DNA of 64,000 nt, taken from assembly GCF_000359605.1 (NCBI RefSeq), contig NZ_APML01000004.1:82488-146487 (forward strand), given 5' to 3'. A program made the position numbers and the translations under genes. Positions 30,730 to 40,839 of this stretch are shown piece by piece; within the stretch, counting starts at the first letter, position 1, and each line of letters starts with the position of its first letter. The notes beneath the pieces are model-generated. The model did not search any database, was not told the origin of the DNA, and was given only the letters and a program-made list of their open reading frames with translations. This DNA is from Gracilibacillus halophilus YIM-C55.5 (GTDB taxonomy: Bacteria > Bacillota > Bacilli > Bacillales > Amphibacillaceae).

Positions 30730-32072
30730 AATTTATGCACGAAGTTGACAAACATGTCGCCTCTCTCTTCAAATGTTCGATACTGGTCCCAACTCGCACA
30801 AGCAGGCGAAAGTAAAATCACATCACCCGATTGCGAAAGGTTATAGGATGATGCCACGGCTTCTTCCATCGTCTCCACTATAGTGATGTCTTGAATACCA
30901 GCTTTTTCAGCCGTACTTGCAAGTTTAAAAGCCGTTTGTCCAAATAAAACCATCGCTTTTACATTCGTTACATAGGGCAACAAGTCGTCAAAGCCATTTC
31001 CTCGATCCAAACCGCCAGCTAAAAGAATCACTGGTTGTCGAAAACTACGTAACGCTTTAGAAGTTGCTAATATATTGGTCGCTTTCGAATCATTGTAAAA
31101 GAAGCGTCCGTTGACTTCGCTCACATATTGCAATCGATGTCTCACACCAGTAAATGTTTGTAAAACAGATTGAATCGATTGATTACGAACACCTTTTGCT
31201 TTTGCCACACTAACCGCGGCCAAAATATTTTCAAGGTTATGTTGGCCAACTAATACAATCTCATCAACATCGATCACTCTTTCGTTCTGATAGAAAATAG
31301 CTCCATCACTACAGTACGTTCCATTGAGCAACACTTCATTCATGCTAAATGGGATACAAGTGGCTTCAGCATCTTCGATCATGGATAACACCAACTGATC
31401 ATCAGCATTATATACCAATACATCATCTGCAGTCTGATTTTTGAAAATATTCGCCTTTGCTTCCATATAATTTTCGAGCGTATGATGGAAATCAAGATGC
31501 GCTTCAAAAATATTTAATAACACTGAAATATCCAGTTTCAATCGAGTAATACCTTGCAACTGAAAAGAAGACAATTCAACAATTAATGCTTCATTACTTT
31601 TTGCTTCTGCCGCAATTTCTGATGCAACAAAACCGATATTACCGGCAATTTGAACAGGCTGTTCGTCCGTTTTCACCATTTCATAAATGAGCGAAGTCGT
31701 CGTTGTCTTACCATTTGAACCTGTTATTCCTACTAATGAGTCAACGTCCATATAATGCATCAATTCAACTTCGGTAATTACAGGTATTCCTCGACGAATG
31801 GCTTCATCAATTAACGAATTATGATAAGGAATACCTGGGTTTTTTATCACAACGTCCACTCGCTCAAGTAAAGACAGTGAGTGATGTCCCAATTCAATAT
31901 CAATTCCCATGTCCATTAATTCTTGTACCGCAGTATCTTGTGTCGACGCTTTTAAATCATTGGCCACGACCTCAATTTGATGATTGGCCAATAGCTTGGA
32001 AACAGCTGTACCACTTTTTGCTAATCCAAGGACAAGTACGCGTTGATATGGAAAATTTCTTAATTTATTCAT
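30726..32072 (-). CDS. murD: UDP-N-acetylmuramoyl-L-alanine:D-glutamate ligase
   Basis: Adds D-Glu to UDP-MurNAc-L-Ala in the cytoplasm. 448 aa from the ATG at 32072 ([10 protein letters not shown]), with GAGGTG 8 bases upstream and an ATGA overlap with the mraY stop; a GTG 9 bases earlier overlaps the SD. The ATP site [14 protein letters not shown] is near residue 115; the substrate/Mg blocks [11 protein letters not shown] and VRHRLQYV, and NDSKATN follow. The stop codon lies within the first arm of the spoVE leader structure. Confidence 0.97.
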   Translation of the reverse strand: MNKLRNFPYQRVLVLGLAKSGTAVSKLLANHQIEVVANDLKASTQDTAVQELMDMGIDIELGHHSLSLLERVDVVIKNPGIPYHNSLIDEAIRRGIPVITEVELMHYMDVDSLVGITGSNGKTTTTSLIYEMVKTDEQPVQIAGNIGFVASEIAAEAKSNEALIVELSSFQLQGITRLKLDISVLLNIFEAHLDFHHTLENYMEAKANIFKNQTADDVLVYNADDQLVLSMIEDAEATCIPFSMNEVLLNGTYCSDGAIFYQNERVIDVDEIVLVGQHNLENILAAVSVAKAKGVRNQSIQSVLQTFTGVRHRLQYVSEVNGRFFYNDSKATNILATSKALRSFRQPVILLAGGLDRGNGFDDLLPYVTNVKAMVLFGQTAFKLASTAEKAGIQDITIVETMEEAVASSYNLSQSGDVILLSPACASWDQYRTFEERGDMFVNFVHKL

Positions 32073-33055
32073 GACGTCCACACCTCAATATAAATACCAA
32101 TAGCAGCAAATATAATGGCAATCATCCAGAACGTTGTTACCACACGCCATTCTGACCAACCATTTAATTCATAGTGGTGATGTAACGGGCTCATACGAAA
32201 AATCCGTTTCCCAGTTGTCTTAAAAGAAATCACTTGTAAAATAACTGACAATGTTTCAATGACAAAAACACCACCAATCACAATAAGCAAAATCTCAAGT
32301 TTCAATAATATGGCGATGGCAGCAATTGCACCACCTAAAGCTAATGATCCAGTATCTCCCATAAACACTTTGGCGGGATGTGCATTAAACACTAAAAAAC
32401 CTAATAAAGAACCAACAACTGCTAAAGCAAAGATTGTTACCGGTACATTCAGCGCGCCGTAGCCAGCTAAAATGGCAAACGCACCGAAACTAATAGCAGC
32501 AGTACCCGCTAATAATCCGTCCAATCCATCAGTTAAATTGACTGCATTGGAAGCACCAACAAGCATTATCATAATAAAAACCGCGTAAAACCAACCAAGA
32601 TCGAAACCTATGTCCGTTCCCGGCAACATCACCGTTGTCGAGAAGTTTTGTCGTTTTAGCACCATAAAAAAGATCAACGAAATCACAATTTGACCGAGCA
32701 ATTTCTGTTTTGATGTTAATCCTAAATTTCGTTTTAACACGACCTTAATAAAATCATCTAAAAAGCCTAACAAACCAAATCCTATGAGTACCAATAATAA
32801 AAGACCGGTTTGATAACCAATTCCATCACTCCCGACTTTACTAACGACAATAATGGAAGTAACTGCGGAACTTAGAATAATCATAAGTCCACCCATCGTC
32901 GGCGTTCCTGACTTTTTTTGATGGGATTTCGGCCCTTCTTCTCGAATGCTTTGACCAAACTTTAGCTTCCGTAAGAATGGGATAAAAATCGGAGAAATAA
33001 GGACGGTTATTAAAAATGCAATAGCGATGGTTATAAAAAATGAATACTCACTCAT
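32069..33055 (-). CDS. mraY: Phospho-N-acetylmuramoyl-pentapeptide transferase
   Basis: Integral membrane enzyme that moves phospho-MurNAc-pentapeptide to undecaprenyl phosphate, giving lipid I. 328 aa with about ten membrane helices. Signature loops are SGTPTMGG, the Asp-rich [21 protein letters not shown] and [11 protein letters not shown] with downstream [22 protein letters not shown] precedes the ATG. Since no murG follows in this cluster, the enzyme for the next step must be encoded elsewhere. Confidence 0.97.
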   Translation of the reverse strand: MSEYSFFITIAIAFLITVLISPIFIPFLRKLKFGQSIREEGPKSHQKKSGTPTMGGLMIILSSAVTSIIVVSKVGSDGIGYQTGLLLLVLIGFGLLGFLDDFIKVVLKRNLGLTSKQKLLGQIVISLIFFMVLKRQNFSTTVMLPGTDIGFDLGWFYAVFIMIMLVGASNAVNLTDGLDGLLAGTAAISFGAFAILAGYGALNVPVTIFALAVVGSLLGFLVFNAHPAKVFMGDTGSLALGGAIAAIAILLKLEILLIVIGGVFVIETLSVILQVISFKTTGKRIFRMSPLHHHYELNGWSEWRVVTTFWMIAIIFAAIGIYIEVWTS

Positions 33056-33102
33056 CTGTTTTCTCTCCTAACTCGTTTCCGTCCATGTAAAGACGCTATA
33101 TA

Positions 33103-34572
33103 TTACTTTTTTTCTTCTTGAAGCACTTGTAATGCTACTTTTTCATCGTCAAACTCATAGGTGTGATCACCGATGACTTGATATGTTTCATGACCTTTGC
33201 CTGCAATTAAGACCATATCCTTCGAAGTTGCTTGTTGAATAGCTGTTCGAATCGCTTGTTTACGATCAGCAATGACCTGATAATTCGTTGCATCTAAATC
33301 AACCACCATATCATCAATAATAGCTAAAGGGTCTTCCGATCGTGGATTATCAGATGTAAAAATGGCTTTATCTGCATACCGACAAGTGATGTCTGCCATT
33401 TGTGGTCGTTTATTTCGATCACGATCTCCACCACAACCAACGATAGCATAGACATTTCCGTGACAAACATTCTTTATCGTTTGTAAAACATTCTCTAAAG
33501 AGTCAGGTGTATGTGCATAATCTACAATCACGCCAAAGTCATGCTCTGTTAACACCGGCTGAAACCTACCCTTTACACCTTTCGTTTGTTCGATCACTTC
33601 TTTGATGGTTGTTATAGATATTCCTGCATAATAAGCAGTTGCCGCAGCAGCTAACATATTATAGACACTAAACTTTCCAATGAGATGACTATTCATAGAT
33701 ATCGTTCCCTCAGGTGTCTCCATATCGAAATGAACCCCCTGCTCAAATAGAGTAATATTGTTAGCACGGAAAGTCGCTTCTTGTTCAATACCATAGGTGA
33801 TCACTGGTTGCGCTGTACTTTTTATCAATTGATGAGCAGCGGGATCATCAATATTGATAATGGCATATTTGGGTTTGCTTTTGCTATAACTATTGCCCAG
33901 TTGAGAAAATAATAAGCTTTTGGCAAATAAATAATCCTTCATTGTTTGATGATAATCAAGATGATCTTGCGTTAAATTCGTAAATACTGCGAGATCAAAA
34001 TCCGTTCCATGAACTCTTCCTTGATCTAATGCATGAGAAGATACTTCCATAATACCGACATCAATTTGTTTTTGTACCATTTGGTCAAAGCTTTTTTGTA
34101 ACACTAATGCATCAGGAGTCGTATTGTTTACAGGTTCATACTTCTGCTGGATACGCATACCAATCGTACCAATTAATCCAGTCCGGAACGTAGCTGCTTG
34201 AAGGATTTCTTCCAGTATATGAGTGACAGATGTTTTACCATTTGTACCAGTTACACCAATCATTTTCATCTTGGTTGTGGGATAATCATAAAAAAATGAT
34301 GCAACTTGTGGTAACACTCTTTTCGTATTAGGTACAATGATAACTGGAACATCAAGTGATAATGGCTTTTCTGCTACAATCGCTACCGCCCCACGTGTAA
34401 CAGCTTCTGCTGCAAATTGATGGCCATCAACCGTATATCCATGAATACATATAAACAACGTATTGGATGTCACTTGTCGATGATCCTTCTCCACATTCGA
34501 TATGTGAATCCCATCTAAGGTCTTCTCACATTGATATTGAGGTAATGAACGAATAATTTCTCCCAGTTCCAT
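33103..34572 (-). CDS. murE: UDP-N-acetylmuramoyl-tripeptide synthetase, meso-DAP type
   Basis: Adds the third amino acid to the peptidoglycan precursor. 489 aa from the ATG at 34572 (MELGEIIRSLP) behind AAAGGAG; a TTG 6 bases upstream is too close to the SD. ATP site VTGTNGKTSV near residue 112 and GCGGDRDRNKRP near 380. The motif DNPRSEDP is the DNPR box that marks meso-diaminopimelate-adding enzymes, predicting a DAP-type wall rather than a lysine type. Confidence 0.96.
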   Translation of the reverse strand: MELGEIIRSLPQYQCEKTLDGIHISNVEKDHRQVTSNTLFICIHGYTVDGHQFAAEAVTRGAVAIVAEKPLSLDVPVIIVPNTKRVLPQVASFFYDYPTTKMKMIGVTGTNGKTSVTHILEEILQAATFRTGLIGTIGMRIQQKYEPVNNTTPDALVLQKSFDQMVQKQIDVGIMEVSSHALDQGRVHGTDFDLAVFTNLTQDHLDYHQTMKDYLFAKSLLFSQLGNSYSKSKPKYAIINIDDPAAHQLIKSTAQPVITYGIEQEATFRANNITLFEQGVHFDMETPEGTISMNSHLIGKFSVYNMLAAAATAYYAGISITTIKEVIEQTKGVKGRFQPVLTEHDFGVIVDYAHTPDSLENVLQTIKNVCHGNVYAIVGCGGDRDRNKRPQMADITCRYADKAIFTSDNPRSEDPLAIIDDMVVDLDATNYQVIADRKQAIRTAIQQATSKDMVLIAGKGHETYQVIGDHTYEFDDEKVALQVLQEEKK

Positions 34573-34616
34573 GAACAATCTCCTTTTTTATTTTCTCATA
34601 ACTTCACAATTCTTAT

Positions 34617-34645
34617 ATTATAGCAAATTTACAGGGTCTTTTCGA
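34617..34645 (-). promoter_or_regulatory. Promoter before murE
   Basis: TGCTATAAT (34625-34617) on the minus strand is a perfect extended -10, with TCGAAA (34645-34640) as a 4-of-6 match to -35 at 17 bases spacing. It lies in the spoVD-murE gap, so murE-mraY-murD could be transcribed apart from spoVD. Confidence 0.6.
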
Positions 34646-34658
34646 TTGTTTTTTTTTG

Positions 34659-36584
34659 TTATTTTTCGCCAAGCACTAAACGAATTTCACTACCTTCTTC
34701 AACTTGTTCACCAGCTGCAGGTGCTTGATCAATAATATATTCCCCTTCACCTAATAAATCTACTTGTAGAGACATGAGTTGCTTTTGCAATTCCTTTTTG
34801 TGTAAACCAACTAAGTCAGGTACTTCTATTTTAGGGGTATCTGGCCACTGATAGTCCTTCTCAATCCCATTGTCTTGCTTCTCTACACCTAATGCTCGTA
34901 AACTATCATTAATAATCGTTCCAACAATGGGAGCAGAAACAACTCCACCGAATTGAACCGTATCTTTCGGGTTGTCAATGGCAACATAAACAACAATTTC
35001 TGGATCATTTGCAGGCGCAAAACCAATAAATGATACAATATGATTATTTTCTAGATAACTTCCATCCGGACCGACTTTTTGTGCCGTACCCGTTTTCCCA
35101 CCTACACGATATCCTTCAACGTAGGCGCTTCTTCCCGTACCTAGTGCAACGACTCTCTCTAGTGCTTCTGCTACTCTATTTGATGTCTCTTTAGAAATAA
35201 TTTGGTCTTTTAAGATAGGTTCTTGTTGCTTAAGAACTTCATTCGTCTTCGAATCTACCCATCCTTTTGCAATAAAAGGTTCATACAAATAACCACCATT
35301 CACTGCTGCCGATACAGCCATCACTTGCTGAATTGGTGTGACCGAAACGCCCTGCCCGAATGAAGTCGTAGCAAGTTCCACTGACCCTACATTCTCTATA
35401 TCAAATAATATACCACTTGCTTCTCCTTGTAGATCAATACCTGTTTCTTGACCAAAGCCAAATTGATCGATATAAGAAAACAATTTTTCCTTACCCAATC
35501 GTTGACCTAATTCCACAAATCCAGGGTTACACGAATTTTGCACAACTTCCATAAACGTTTGTTGACCATGTCCACCACTTTTCCAACAATGTAAATGGGT
35601 ACCGCCGACTTCAATATCCCCATCGTCGTAAAATTCTTCATCTTCTAAATCAACGACATTTTCTTCTAATGCTGCCGCTAATGTAATAATTTTAAATGTC
35701 GACCCTGGTTCATAAGTACTCCAAATCGGTAAGTTACGGTTATAAATTTCAGGTTCAATTTCCCGGTAATTGGCTGGATCAAAATTCGGTCTAGAAGACA
35801 TCCCCAAAATACTACCATCATTCGGATTGACGGCAATAGCAATCGCACCATCAGGATTATAAGTAGCTTCTGCTATATCTAGTTCTCGCTCGATAATTTT
35901 TTGCACGTCTAAGTCAATCGTTAATTGCAGATGATCCCCATCTTCAGGGGCCGTATATTTATCCGCCATTTGTGGCAGTCGTTTACCTTTGGCATCGCTA
36001 TAAAATGACAAACTTCCAGGCGTTCCACTTAACTGATCATCATAGAATAACTCTAAACCCGTTAAACCTTGATTATCAATACCGCTAAAACCTAAAACGT
36101 GTGACAACAATGTATCATGGGGATAATGTCGCTTCGAATCTTCCGCAATATAAACGCCTTCAAGATTGAGCGTTTGAACAGCAATTGCTGTTTCTTCAGA
36201 AATTTTTCGACCTTCTGGTTGAACAATAACGATTCTCTCGTTTTTGGTAATCGATGTTAGCGCTGATTCATAAGACATGTCCAAGACACGGGCTAAAGCT
36301 TCTGCCGTTTTTTCTGGTTCCGAAATTTGTCGTGGGACAACCATGACCGTCGGTGCAGAAACATTCTCAGCCAATACATCTTCATCATTATCTAAAATTT
36401 TTCCCCGCTCTGGTTCAAATACGATATCACGACTCCATAGAGCTTCAGCCTTTTCCATCAAAAAGTTCGATTGAATAAATTGAACAAACCCTAATCGGAA
36501 ACCAATCATCATAAAAATCACTATAGCGAAAAGAAACACAGTGACTATTCTTTTTTGAACCATAATATTGGCAACACGTTTCAT
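34659..36584 (-). CDS. spoVD: Sporulation-specific penicillin-binding protein SpoVD
   Basis: Class B PBP, the transpeptidase partner of SpoVE in spore cortex synthesis. 641 aa: short cytosolic tail, one membrane segment (about 13-33), dimerisation domain, transpeptidase domain with active-site Ser in STYEPGSTFKI, SCN-type NSCNPGF and KTGTAQ, then a single PASTA domain at the C terminus (VPDLVGLHKKELQKQL to the end). One PASTA plus position downstream of pbpB identify SpoVD. SD AAAGGAG precedes the ATG. Confidence 0.95.
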   Translation of the reverse strand: MKRVANIMVQKRIVTVFLFAIVIFMMIGFRLGFVQFIQSNFLMEKAEALWSRDIVFEPERGKILDNDEDVLAENVSAPTVMVVPRQISEPEKTAEALARVLDMSYESALTSITKNERIVIVQPEGRKISEETAIAVQTLNLEGVYIAEDSKRHYPHDTLLSHVLGFSGIDNQGLTGLELFYDDQLSGTPGSLSFYSDAKGKRLPQMADKYTAPEDGDHLQLTIDLDVQKIIERELDIAEATYNPDGAIAIAVNPNDGSILGMSSRPNFDPANYREIEPEIYNRNLPIWSTYEPGSTFKIITLAAALEENVVDLEDEEFYDDGDIEVGGTHLHCWKSGGHGQQTFMEVVQNSCNPGFVELGQRLGKEKLFSYIDQFGFGQETGIDLQGEASGILFDIENVGSVELATTSFGQGVSVTPIQQVMAVSAAVNGGYLYEPFIAKGWVDSKTNEVLKQQEPILKDQIISKETSNRVAEALERVVALGTGRSAYVEGYRVGGKTGTAQKVGPDGSYLENNHIVSFIGFAPANDPEIVVYVAIDNPKDTVQFGGVVSAPIVGTIINDSLRALGVEKQDNGIEKDYQWPDTPKIEVPDLVGLHKKELQKQLMSLQVDLLGEGEYIIDQAPAAGEQVEEGSEIRLVLGEK

Positions 36585-36685
36585 GGCACTTCTCCTTTAT
36601 AGAAAGAAACTGTTTGTCCTAATATATGATTGCAATTAATTGAATAGAACACTGTGACTTGTGCTAACAATTTCAGCTATGACCT

Positions 36686-38839
36686 TCATGATTCATTTGG
36701 TTCAGCAAACTCTACCATTAAATAATCATTCGACTGAATAGGACTTCCTGCTTTAATACTTTGCTTCGTTACATATCCATCGCCTAGCCATTCTACATCG
36801 AGATCAACAAAGTCTCTCAACATCAATACATCATTTCTCGACCAACCAGTAATATCAGGCATTTTCGGTTGATCCGTCAAAATGAGCACACGTTTATTCG
36901 GTAAAACTTTTGTACCTTCTGAAACACTGACCTTTTTCACATTCTCACCATCACCAACTGTAGTGTAGTGGATGCCTTTCTCTTCAAACGTTTTGGTCAC
37001 TTCTTTTGTTTGCTTCCCTCGCCAATCTGGGATTTCAATTAATTCAACAGGCTCGACCTCTTCTTTATCTGGTTCAATATTTAAGTAGCGTAGGCTATTT
37101 TCCATCACATTTTTGAAAATAAAAGATGTCGGCGCTGAACCTAATTCTGTCAGCTCAAGTTCAGGCTGTTTCACTGCTACATACATCATTAACTCTGGAT
37201 CATCCGCCGGTGCCATTCCTAAAAATGAAAAGATGTTATTGCCATGACCTGTCATATAGCCATCTGAATTTGGATCAGGAATTTCTGCGGTTCCAGTTTT
37301 TCCTGCAACAGAGTAATCTTTTAAATTATAGACGTTATGTCCCGTCCCTTCTTCAGCGGTGATCACTGTTTCTAGTATGTCACGTGTTTGTGCTGCGGTT
37401 TCACTAGAGATTGGCTTGCTCACTACTTCAGGATTATGAACATCGATCGTTTCTTGTGTCTCACGGTCTACTGTTTTTTCAATGACATATGGTTGCATCA
37501 TTTTACCATCATTTGCAACGGCAGATGCTGCTTTGATCAATTGTATCGGGGTAGTTGTCGTCCCTTGTCCAAAGGCTGTTGTAATTTGTTCAATGGGATA
37601 ATCAAACAAAATATTACCCGGCTCTTCTCCCGATAAGTTGATTCCTGTTTTTTGACCAAAATCAAATGCTTTTAAATACTCTAAGAATTGATCTGAACCA
37701 ATCTTTTCATAAGCTAGTTTCGCAGCAGCCACGTTGGACGAACGTTGAATCCCTTCAAGGTAGGTAATTGGTCCCCAGCCTTCACCACCATTATGGTCAC
37801 TGATAGTCGTAATGTTGTCTCCAGCCTTATACCTGCCCGATTCATAAAACTCATCAGGATTCCAAACACCTTCTTCGATCGCAGAAGCAAGTGTGAAAAT
37901 CTTCATCGTTGATCCAGGTTCAAATGGAGTCGAAATGACGTCATTATACCAATTTTCTACGTCACCTAAATCATTCGGGTTGTAGCTAGGACGGTTACTC
38001 ATAGCAAGGATTTCACCCGTTTTTGCGTCCATTACGACTGCAGACATCCTTGCCGGATCATAAGCTTCGACCATTTCCGACATCGCATCTTCCATCAAGG
38101 TTTGTATCTTTTGATCGATCGTTAAATACACATCGTCTCCATCTTCAGGTTGATTCACAATTTCTTTTGGGTTTAATAGTTTGACATTGTAACTATCTCG
38201 TTGGTATGAAATCGATCCATCTATCCCTGTTAAGTGGTCATTTAAATGACTCTCCACACCATTTAATCCTGTAATTTCACCCTCTTTTTTATCTGTTAAA
38301 CCGATCGTATGAGAAGCAAACATCCCATTTGGATAAAAACGAATCGCCTCTTCCCGAAAGTTAATCCCTGGTATTTGTAAAGATTCAATTTTATCTTTTG
38401 TCTCCTGACTTAATTCACGACCTTTATTACCAAACTCAACTTGAAAACGATCCTCTTCTCTACCCTCTTCAAGAATTTCACGCATCTCACTTGGTTCCAT
38501 GCCAATGATAGATGCGATTTGATCAACCACTTGATCGATATCGGTAACATGCTTAGGTTCTGATGGATTCACAGTATATGATTCATCTAATATAGCATAC
38601 ATCCGATAAACAGTATGTTCTTGCGCTAATGCCATGCCGTTTCGATCAAAAATTGTTCCCCGTTCTGCTGGTATTTGATAGCTATTCGTTCGTTGTTCCT
38701 TTGCCAACTCTGTGACAGAAACATTTGCTACCTCTCCAGTTACTTGTATGTATAAAAAACGTCCTGTAATGACCAAAAATGCAATGGAAAAAATCACGAT
38801 CCAAAGAACAGGAATCACATGCGTCGTTTTATGTTTCAT
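36686..38839 (-). CDS. pbpB: Penicillin-binding protein 2B (septal transpeptidase)
   Basis: Essential class B PBP that crosslinks septal peptidoglycan, acting with FtsW and the DivIB-DivIC-FtsL complex. 717 aa: one N-terminal membrane segment (about 10-31), dimerisation domain, transpeptidase domain with FEPGSTMKIFTL, RSSNVAAAKL and KTGTAEIPD, and two C-terminal PASTA domains (IPDWRGKQTKEV; MPDITGWSRNDV). SD AGGTG precedes the ATG at 38839. The ftsL stop lies 10 bases upstream. Confidence 0.95.
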   Translation of the reverse strand: MKHKTTHVIPVLWIVIFSIAFLVITGRFLYIQVTGEVANVSVTELAKEQRTNSYQIPAERGTIFDRNGMALAQEHTVYRMYAILDESYTVNPSEPKHVTDIDQVVDQIASIIGMEPSEMREILEEGREEDRFQVEFGNKGRELSQETKDKIESLQIPGINFREEAIRFYPNGMFASHTIGLTDKKEGEITGLNGVESHLNDHLTGIDGSISYQRDSYNVKLLNPKEIVNQPEDGDDVYLTIDQKIQTLMEDAMSEMVEAYDPARMSAVVMDAKTGEILAMSNRPSYNPNDLGDVENWYNDVISTPFEPGSTMKIFTLASAIEEGVWNPDEFYESGRYKAGDNITTISDHNGGEGWGPITYLEGIQRSSNVAAAKLAYEKIGSDQFLEYLKAFDFGQKTGINLSGEEPGNILFDYPIEQITTAFGQGTTTTPIQLIKAASAVANDGKMMQPYVIEKTVDRETQETIDVHNPEVVSKPISSETAAQTRDILETVITAEEGTGHNVYNLKDYSVAGKTGTAEIPDPNSDGYMTGHGNNIFSFLGMAPADDPELMMYVAVKQPELELTELGSAPTSFIFKNVMENSLRYLNIEPDKEEVEPVELIEIPDWRGKQTKEVTKTFEEKGIHYTTVGDGENVKKVSVSEGTKVLPNKRVLILTDQPKMPDITGWSRNDVLMLRDFVDLDVEWLGDGYVTKQSIKAGSPIQSNDYLMVEFAEPNES

Positions 38840-38849
38840 ACGAGTTCAC

Positions 38850-39230
38850 CTATTCTTTCATTTCACTAGCTTGTTTGACTTCTGTGTTTTGAATTTCAAG
38901 GCCATGCTTTTTCGCATTTGCAATAATACGATCTGGTTGACTTAATTCTTTTACTTTATGTTCTAAATTTTTATTAGAAACCATTTGATTATCTACTTTT
39001 GTTTCCATCGATTGAATATTGCGATTCATTTGATCTAGCGACACGCTGTAAGAAACGATATATAAAAGACTAGAAATAACAAAGACAGCGAATACGCTGT
39101 ATAGCAATTTTTCCCCTTTTGTAATCCAACGTTTTTTTACTTTTACTTTCTGTTCTGTCGCATCACTTTGTCTGCGTTGAGGGGCGGTTTGACTTGTAGT
39201 TTGCCAGCTTCTTACCTGTTCTGCTTCCAT
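38850..39230 (-). CDS. ftsL: Cell division protein FtsL
   Basis: Bitopic coiled-coil divisome protein that pairs with DivIC. 126 aa: basic cytosolic region rich in Gln/Arg/Lys (1-35), membrane segment (about 38-60, LLYSVFAVFVISSLLYIVSY) and an external leucine-zipper-like coiled coil (about 66-110). Sequence is fast-evolving; the call rests on topology, length and its fixed place between rsmH and pbpB. SD AAGGTGG precedes the ATG. Confidence 0.9.
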   Translation of the reverse strand: MEAEQVRSWQTTSQTAPQRRQSDATEQKVKVKKRWITKGEKLLYSVFAVFVISSLLYIVSYSVSLDQMNRNIQSMETKVDNQMVSNKNLEHKVKELSQPDRIIANAKKHGLEIQNTEVKQASEMKE

Positions 39231-39266
39231 TGTAACGCCACCTTTCGATTGATTATTGATTGCTTT

Positions 39267-40205
39267 TTATTCAGCAATTCTTTCAACAATTCTTAACTTC
39301 GCTGATCGAGAGCGCCGATTATGTTCGGTTTCTATTTCTCCAGGGATAATCGGTTTTTTGTTAATAAATTGAAACGGTGGTTGATATTCATCTGGAATCA
39401 CTGGAATTTGTTTTGGTAAAGGAGGTGGTGTACTCCATTTTTTAAAGGTTTGTTTACAAATACGATCTTCTAATGAGTGGAAACTTATGACAGCAATTCT
39501 ACCATGACGGCCGATTATTTCACCTGCTTGATCAAGGGCTTCTTGAAAAGCTTGCAATTCATCATTTACCGCAATACGCAATGCTTGAAAAATACGTTTT
39601 GCCGGGTGGCCACCTTTACGTCTTGCAGGTGCAGGAATCGCCTCCTTGATAACATCAACGAGTTCAAAAGTGGTCGTAATTAGTTGTTGTTTACGTTTTG
39701 CTTCAATCTTTCGAGCAATTTGCTTGGAAAACTTCTCCTCACCATATTTAGTAAAAATAAATACTAATTGTTGATAACTCCATTCATTCACAACAGTAGC
39801 AGCAGTGAGTGATGAATTTTGATTCATTCGCATATCTAATGGGGCATCATGTTGATAACTAAATCCTCGTTCAGGTTGATCCAATTGAGGAGATGAAACG
39901 CCTAAATCAAACAAAATACCATCAACTTTGTCAATCGATCGCTTAGCTAGCTCTTCTTTCAGATAGCGAAAATTACGTTTGATCAAAATAGGTTCTGTCT
40001 GATAGCCCTTCAACCGCTTTTCAGCTGCTTGCAGGGCCACCTCATCTTGATCAAAAGCAATTAATTCACCAGATGAGTCTAGTTGAGCGATGATCGCTTC
40101 TGCATGGCCGCCGCCACCTAGTGTGCAATCAATATATGTACCATCTGATCGAAGGTTTAATCCGTCAACGGCCTCTTGTTTAAGTACTGTTTCATGATCA
40201 AACAT
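39267..40205 (-). CDS. rsmH: 16S rRNA (cytosine-1402-N4) methyltransferase
   Basis: Methylates C1402 in the ribosomal P site. 312 aa (B. subtilis 311) from the ATG at 40205 ([13 protein letters not shown]) behind GGGGTG; a start 36 bases upstream has no SD. SAM-binding motif [15 protein letters not shown] near residue 29 and [14 protein letters not shown] near 103, with [13 protein letters not shown] after it. Second gene of the dcw cluster. Confidence 0.97.
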   Translation of the reverse strand: MFDHETVLKQEAVDGLNLRSDGTYIDCTLGGGGHAEAIIAQLDSSGELIAFDQDEVALQAAEKRLKGYQTEPILIKRNFRYLKEELAKRSIDKVDGILFDLGVSSPQLDQPERGFSYQHDAPLDMRMNQNSSLTAATVVNEWSYQQLVFIFTKYGEEKFSKQIARKIEAKRKQQLITTTFELVDVIKEAIPAPARRKGGHPAKRIFQALRIAVNDELQAFQEALDQAGEIIGRHGRIAVISFHSLEDRICKQTFKKWSTPPPLPKQIPVIPDEYQPPFQFINKKPIIPGEIETEHNRRSRSAKLRIVERIAE

Positions 40206-40241
40206 GTTCTTCACCCCGCTTTCACCAATTAAAATTCTCAC

Positions 40242-40673
40242 TTATAAATCAAAATCCATCATATTTTCAGCAATATCAGCAAACGAATCCTCTGATGTTT
40301 CAACAAATTCATTCCATTTTTCATCAGCCCAAAATTCTACGCGATTTGAAACACCGATGACAGCACATGCTTTTTCAATTTCAGCGTATTTTCTCAACGG
40401 GGCTGGAATATTGATTCTTCCTTGTTTATCAATCTCACATTCAACGGCTCCTGAAAAAAAGAAGCGTGTAAAGGCTCTGGCATCTTTTTTTGTTAACGGC
40501 AGTTTCTTTAATTTTTCTTCAAGAATTTGCCATTCATTCATAGGGTAAGCAAATAGACACTGATCTAAACCACGAGTCACGACGAAGCGTTCACCGAGAC
40601 CCTCGCGAAACTTAGAAGGGACAATAATGCGACCTTTTGTATCAATGTTATGTTGATATTCCCCCATGAACAT
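40242..40673 (-). CDS. mraZ: Transcriptional regulator MraZ
   Basis: AbrB-like DNA-binding protein forming a ring that represses the dcw promoter in the bacteria studied. 143 aa, the B. subtilis length, from the ATG at 40673 ([15 protein letters not shown]), 7 bases after GTGGGGTG. Two MraZ half domains each contain the DxxGR motif: [16 protein letters not shown] and [16 protein letters not shown]. Ten-base-spaced GTGG repeats directly upstream are probable binding sites. Confidence 0.96.
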   Translation of the reverse strand: MFMGEYQHNIDTKGRIIVPSKFREGLGERFVVTRGLDQCLFAYPMNEWQILEEKLKKLPLTKKDARAFTRFFFSGAVECEIDKQGRINIPAPLRKYAEIEKACAVIGVSNRVEFWADEKWNEFVETSEDSFADIAENMMDFDL

Positions 40674-40705
40674 GCCAAAGCACCCCACTTTCTACCCCTA
40701 TCGTA

Positions 40706-40729
40706 CCACAATCCACCACAATCCACCAC
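40706..40729 (-). promoter_or_regulatory. Probable MraZ operator: 10-bp-spaced GTGG repeats
   Basis: On the minus strand GTGGTGGATT is repeated twice exactly and followed by GTGG, 33-56 bases before the mraZ ATG. MraZ proteins bind direct repeats of a TGGG/GTGG-like core at 10-base steps in E. coli and other bacteria. A possible -10, TACGAT (40705-40700), touches the last repeat; I see no convincing -35. Confidence 0.65.
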
Positions 40730-40789
40730 TATTTATTTAAAAAAAGTTACAATTTCTAGTCTTATTTCAACAGCTAACAGAAATGCACG

Positions 40790-40821
40790 AAAAAAAGATA
40801 CCCAATTCGATATGGGTATCT
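40790..40821 (-). terminator. Terminator of bshC
   Basis: AGATACCCA and TGGGTATCT (9 bp) followed by seven T on the minus strand, just after the bshC stop, separating it from the mraZ operon. Confidence 0.88.
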
Positions 40822-40839
40822 TTAAGAACACAGATTAAG

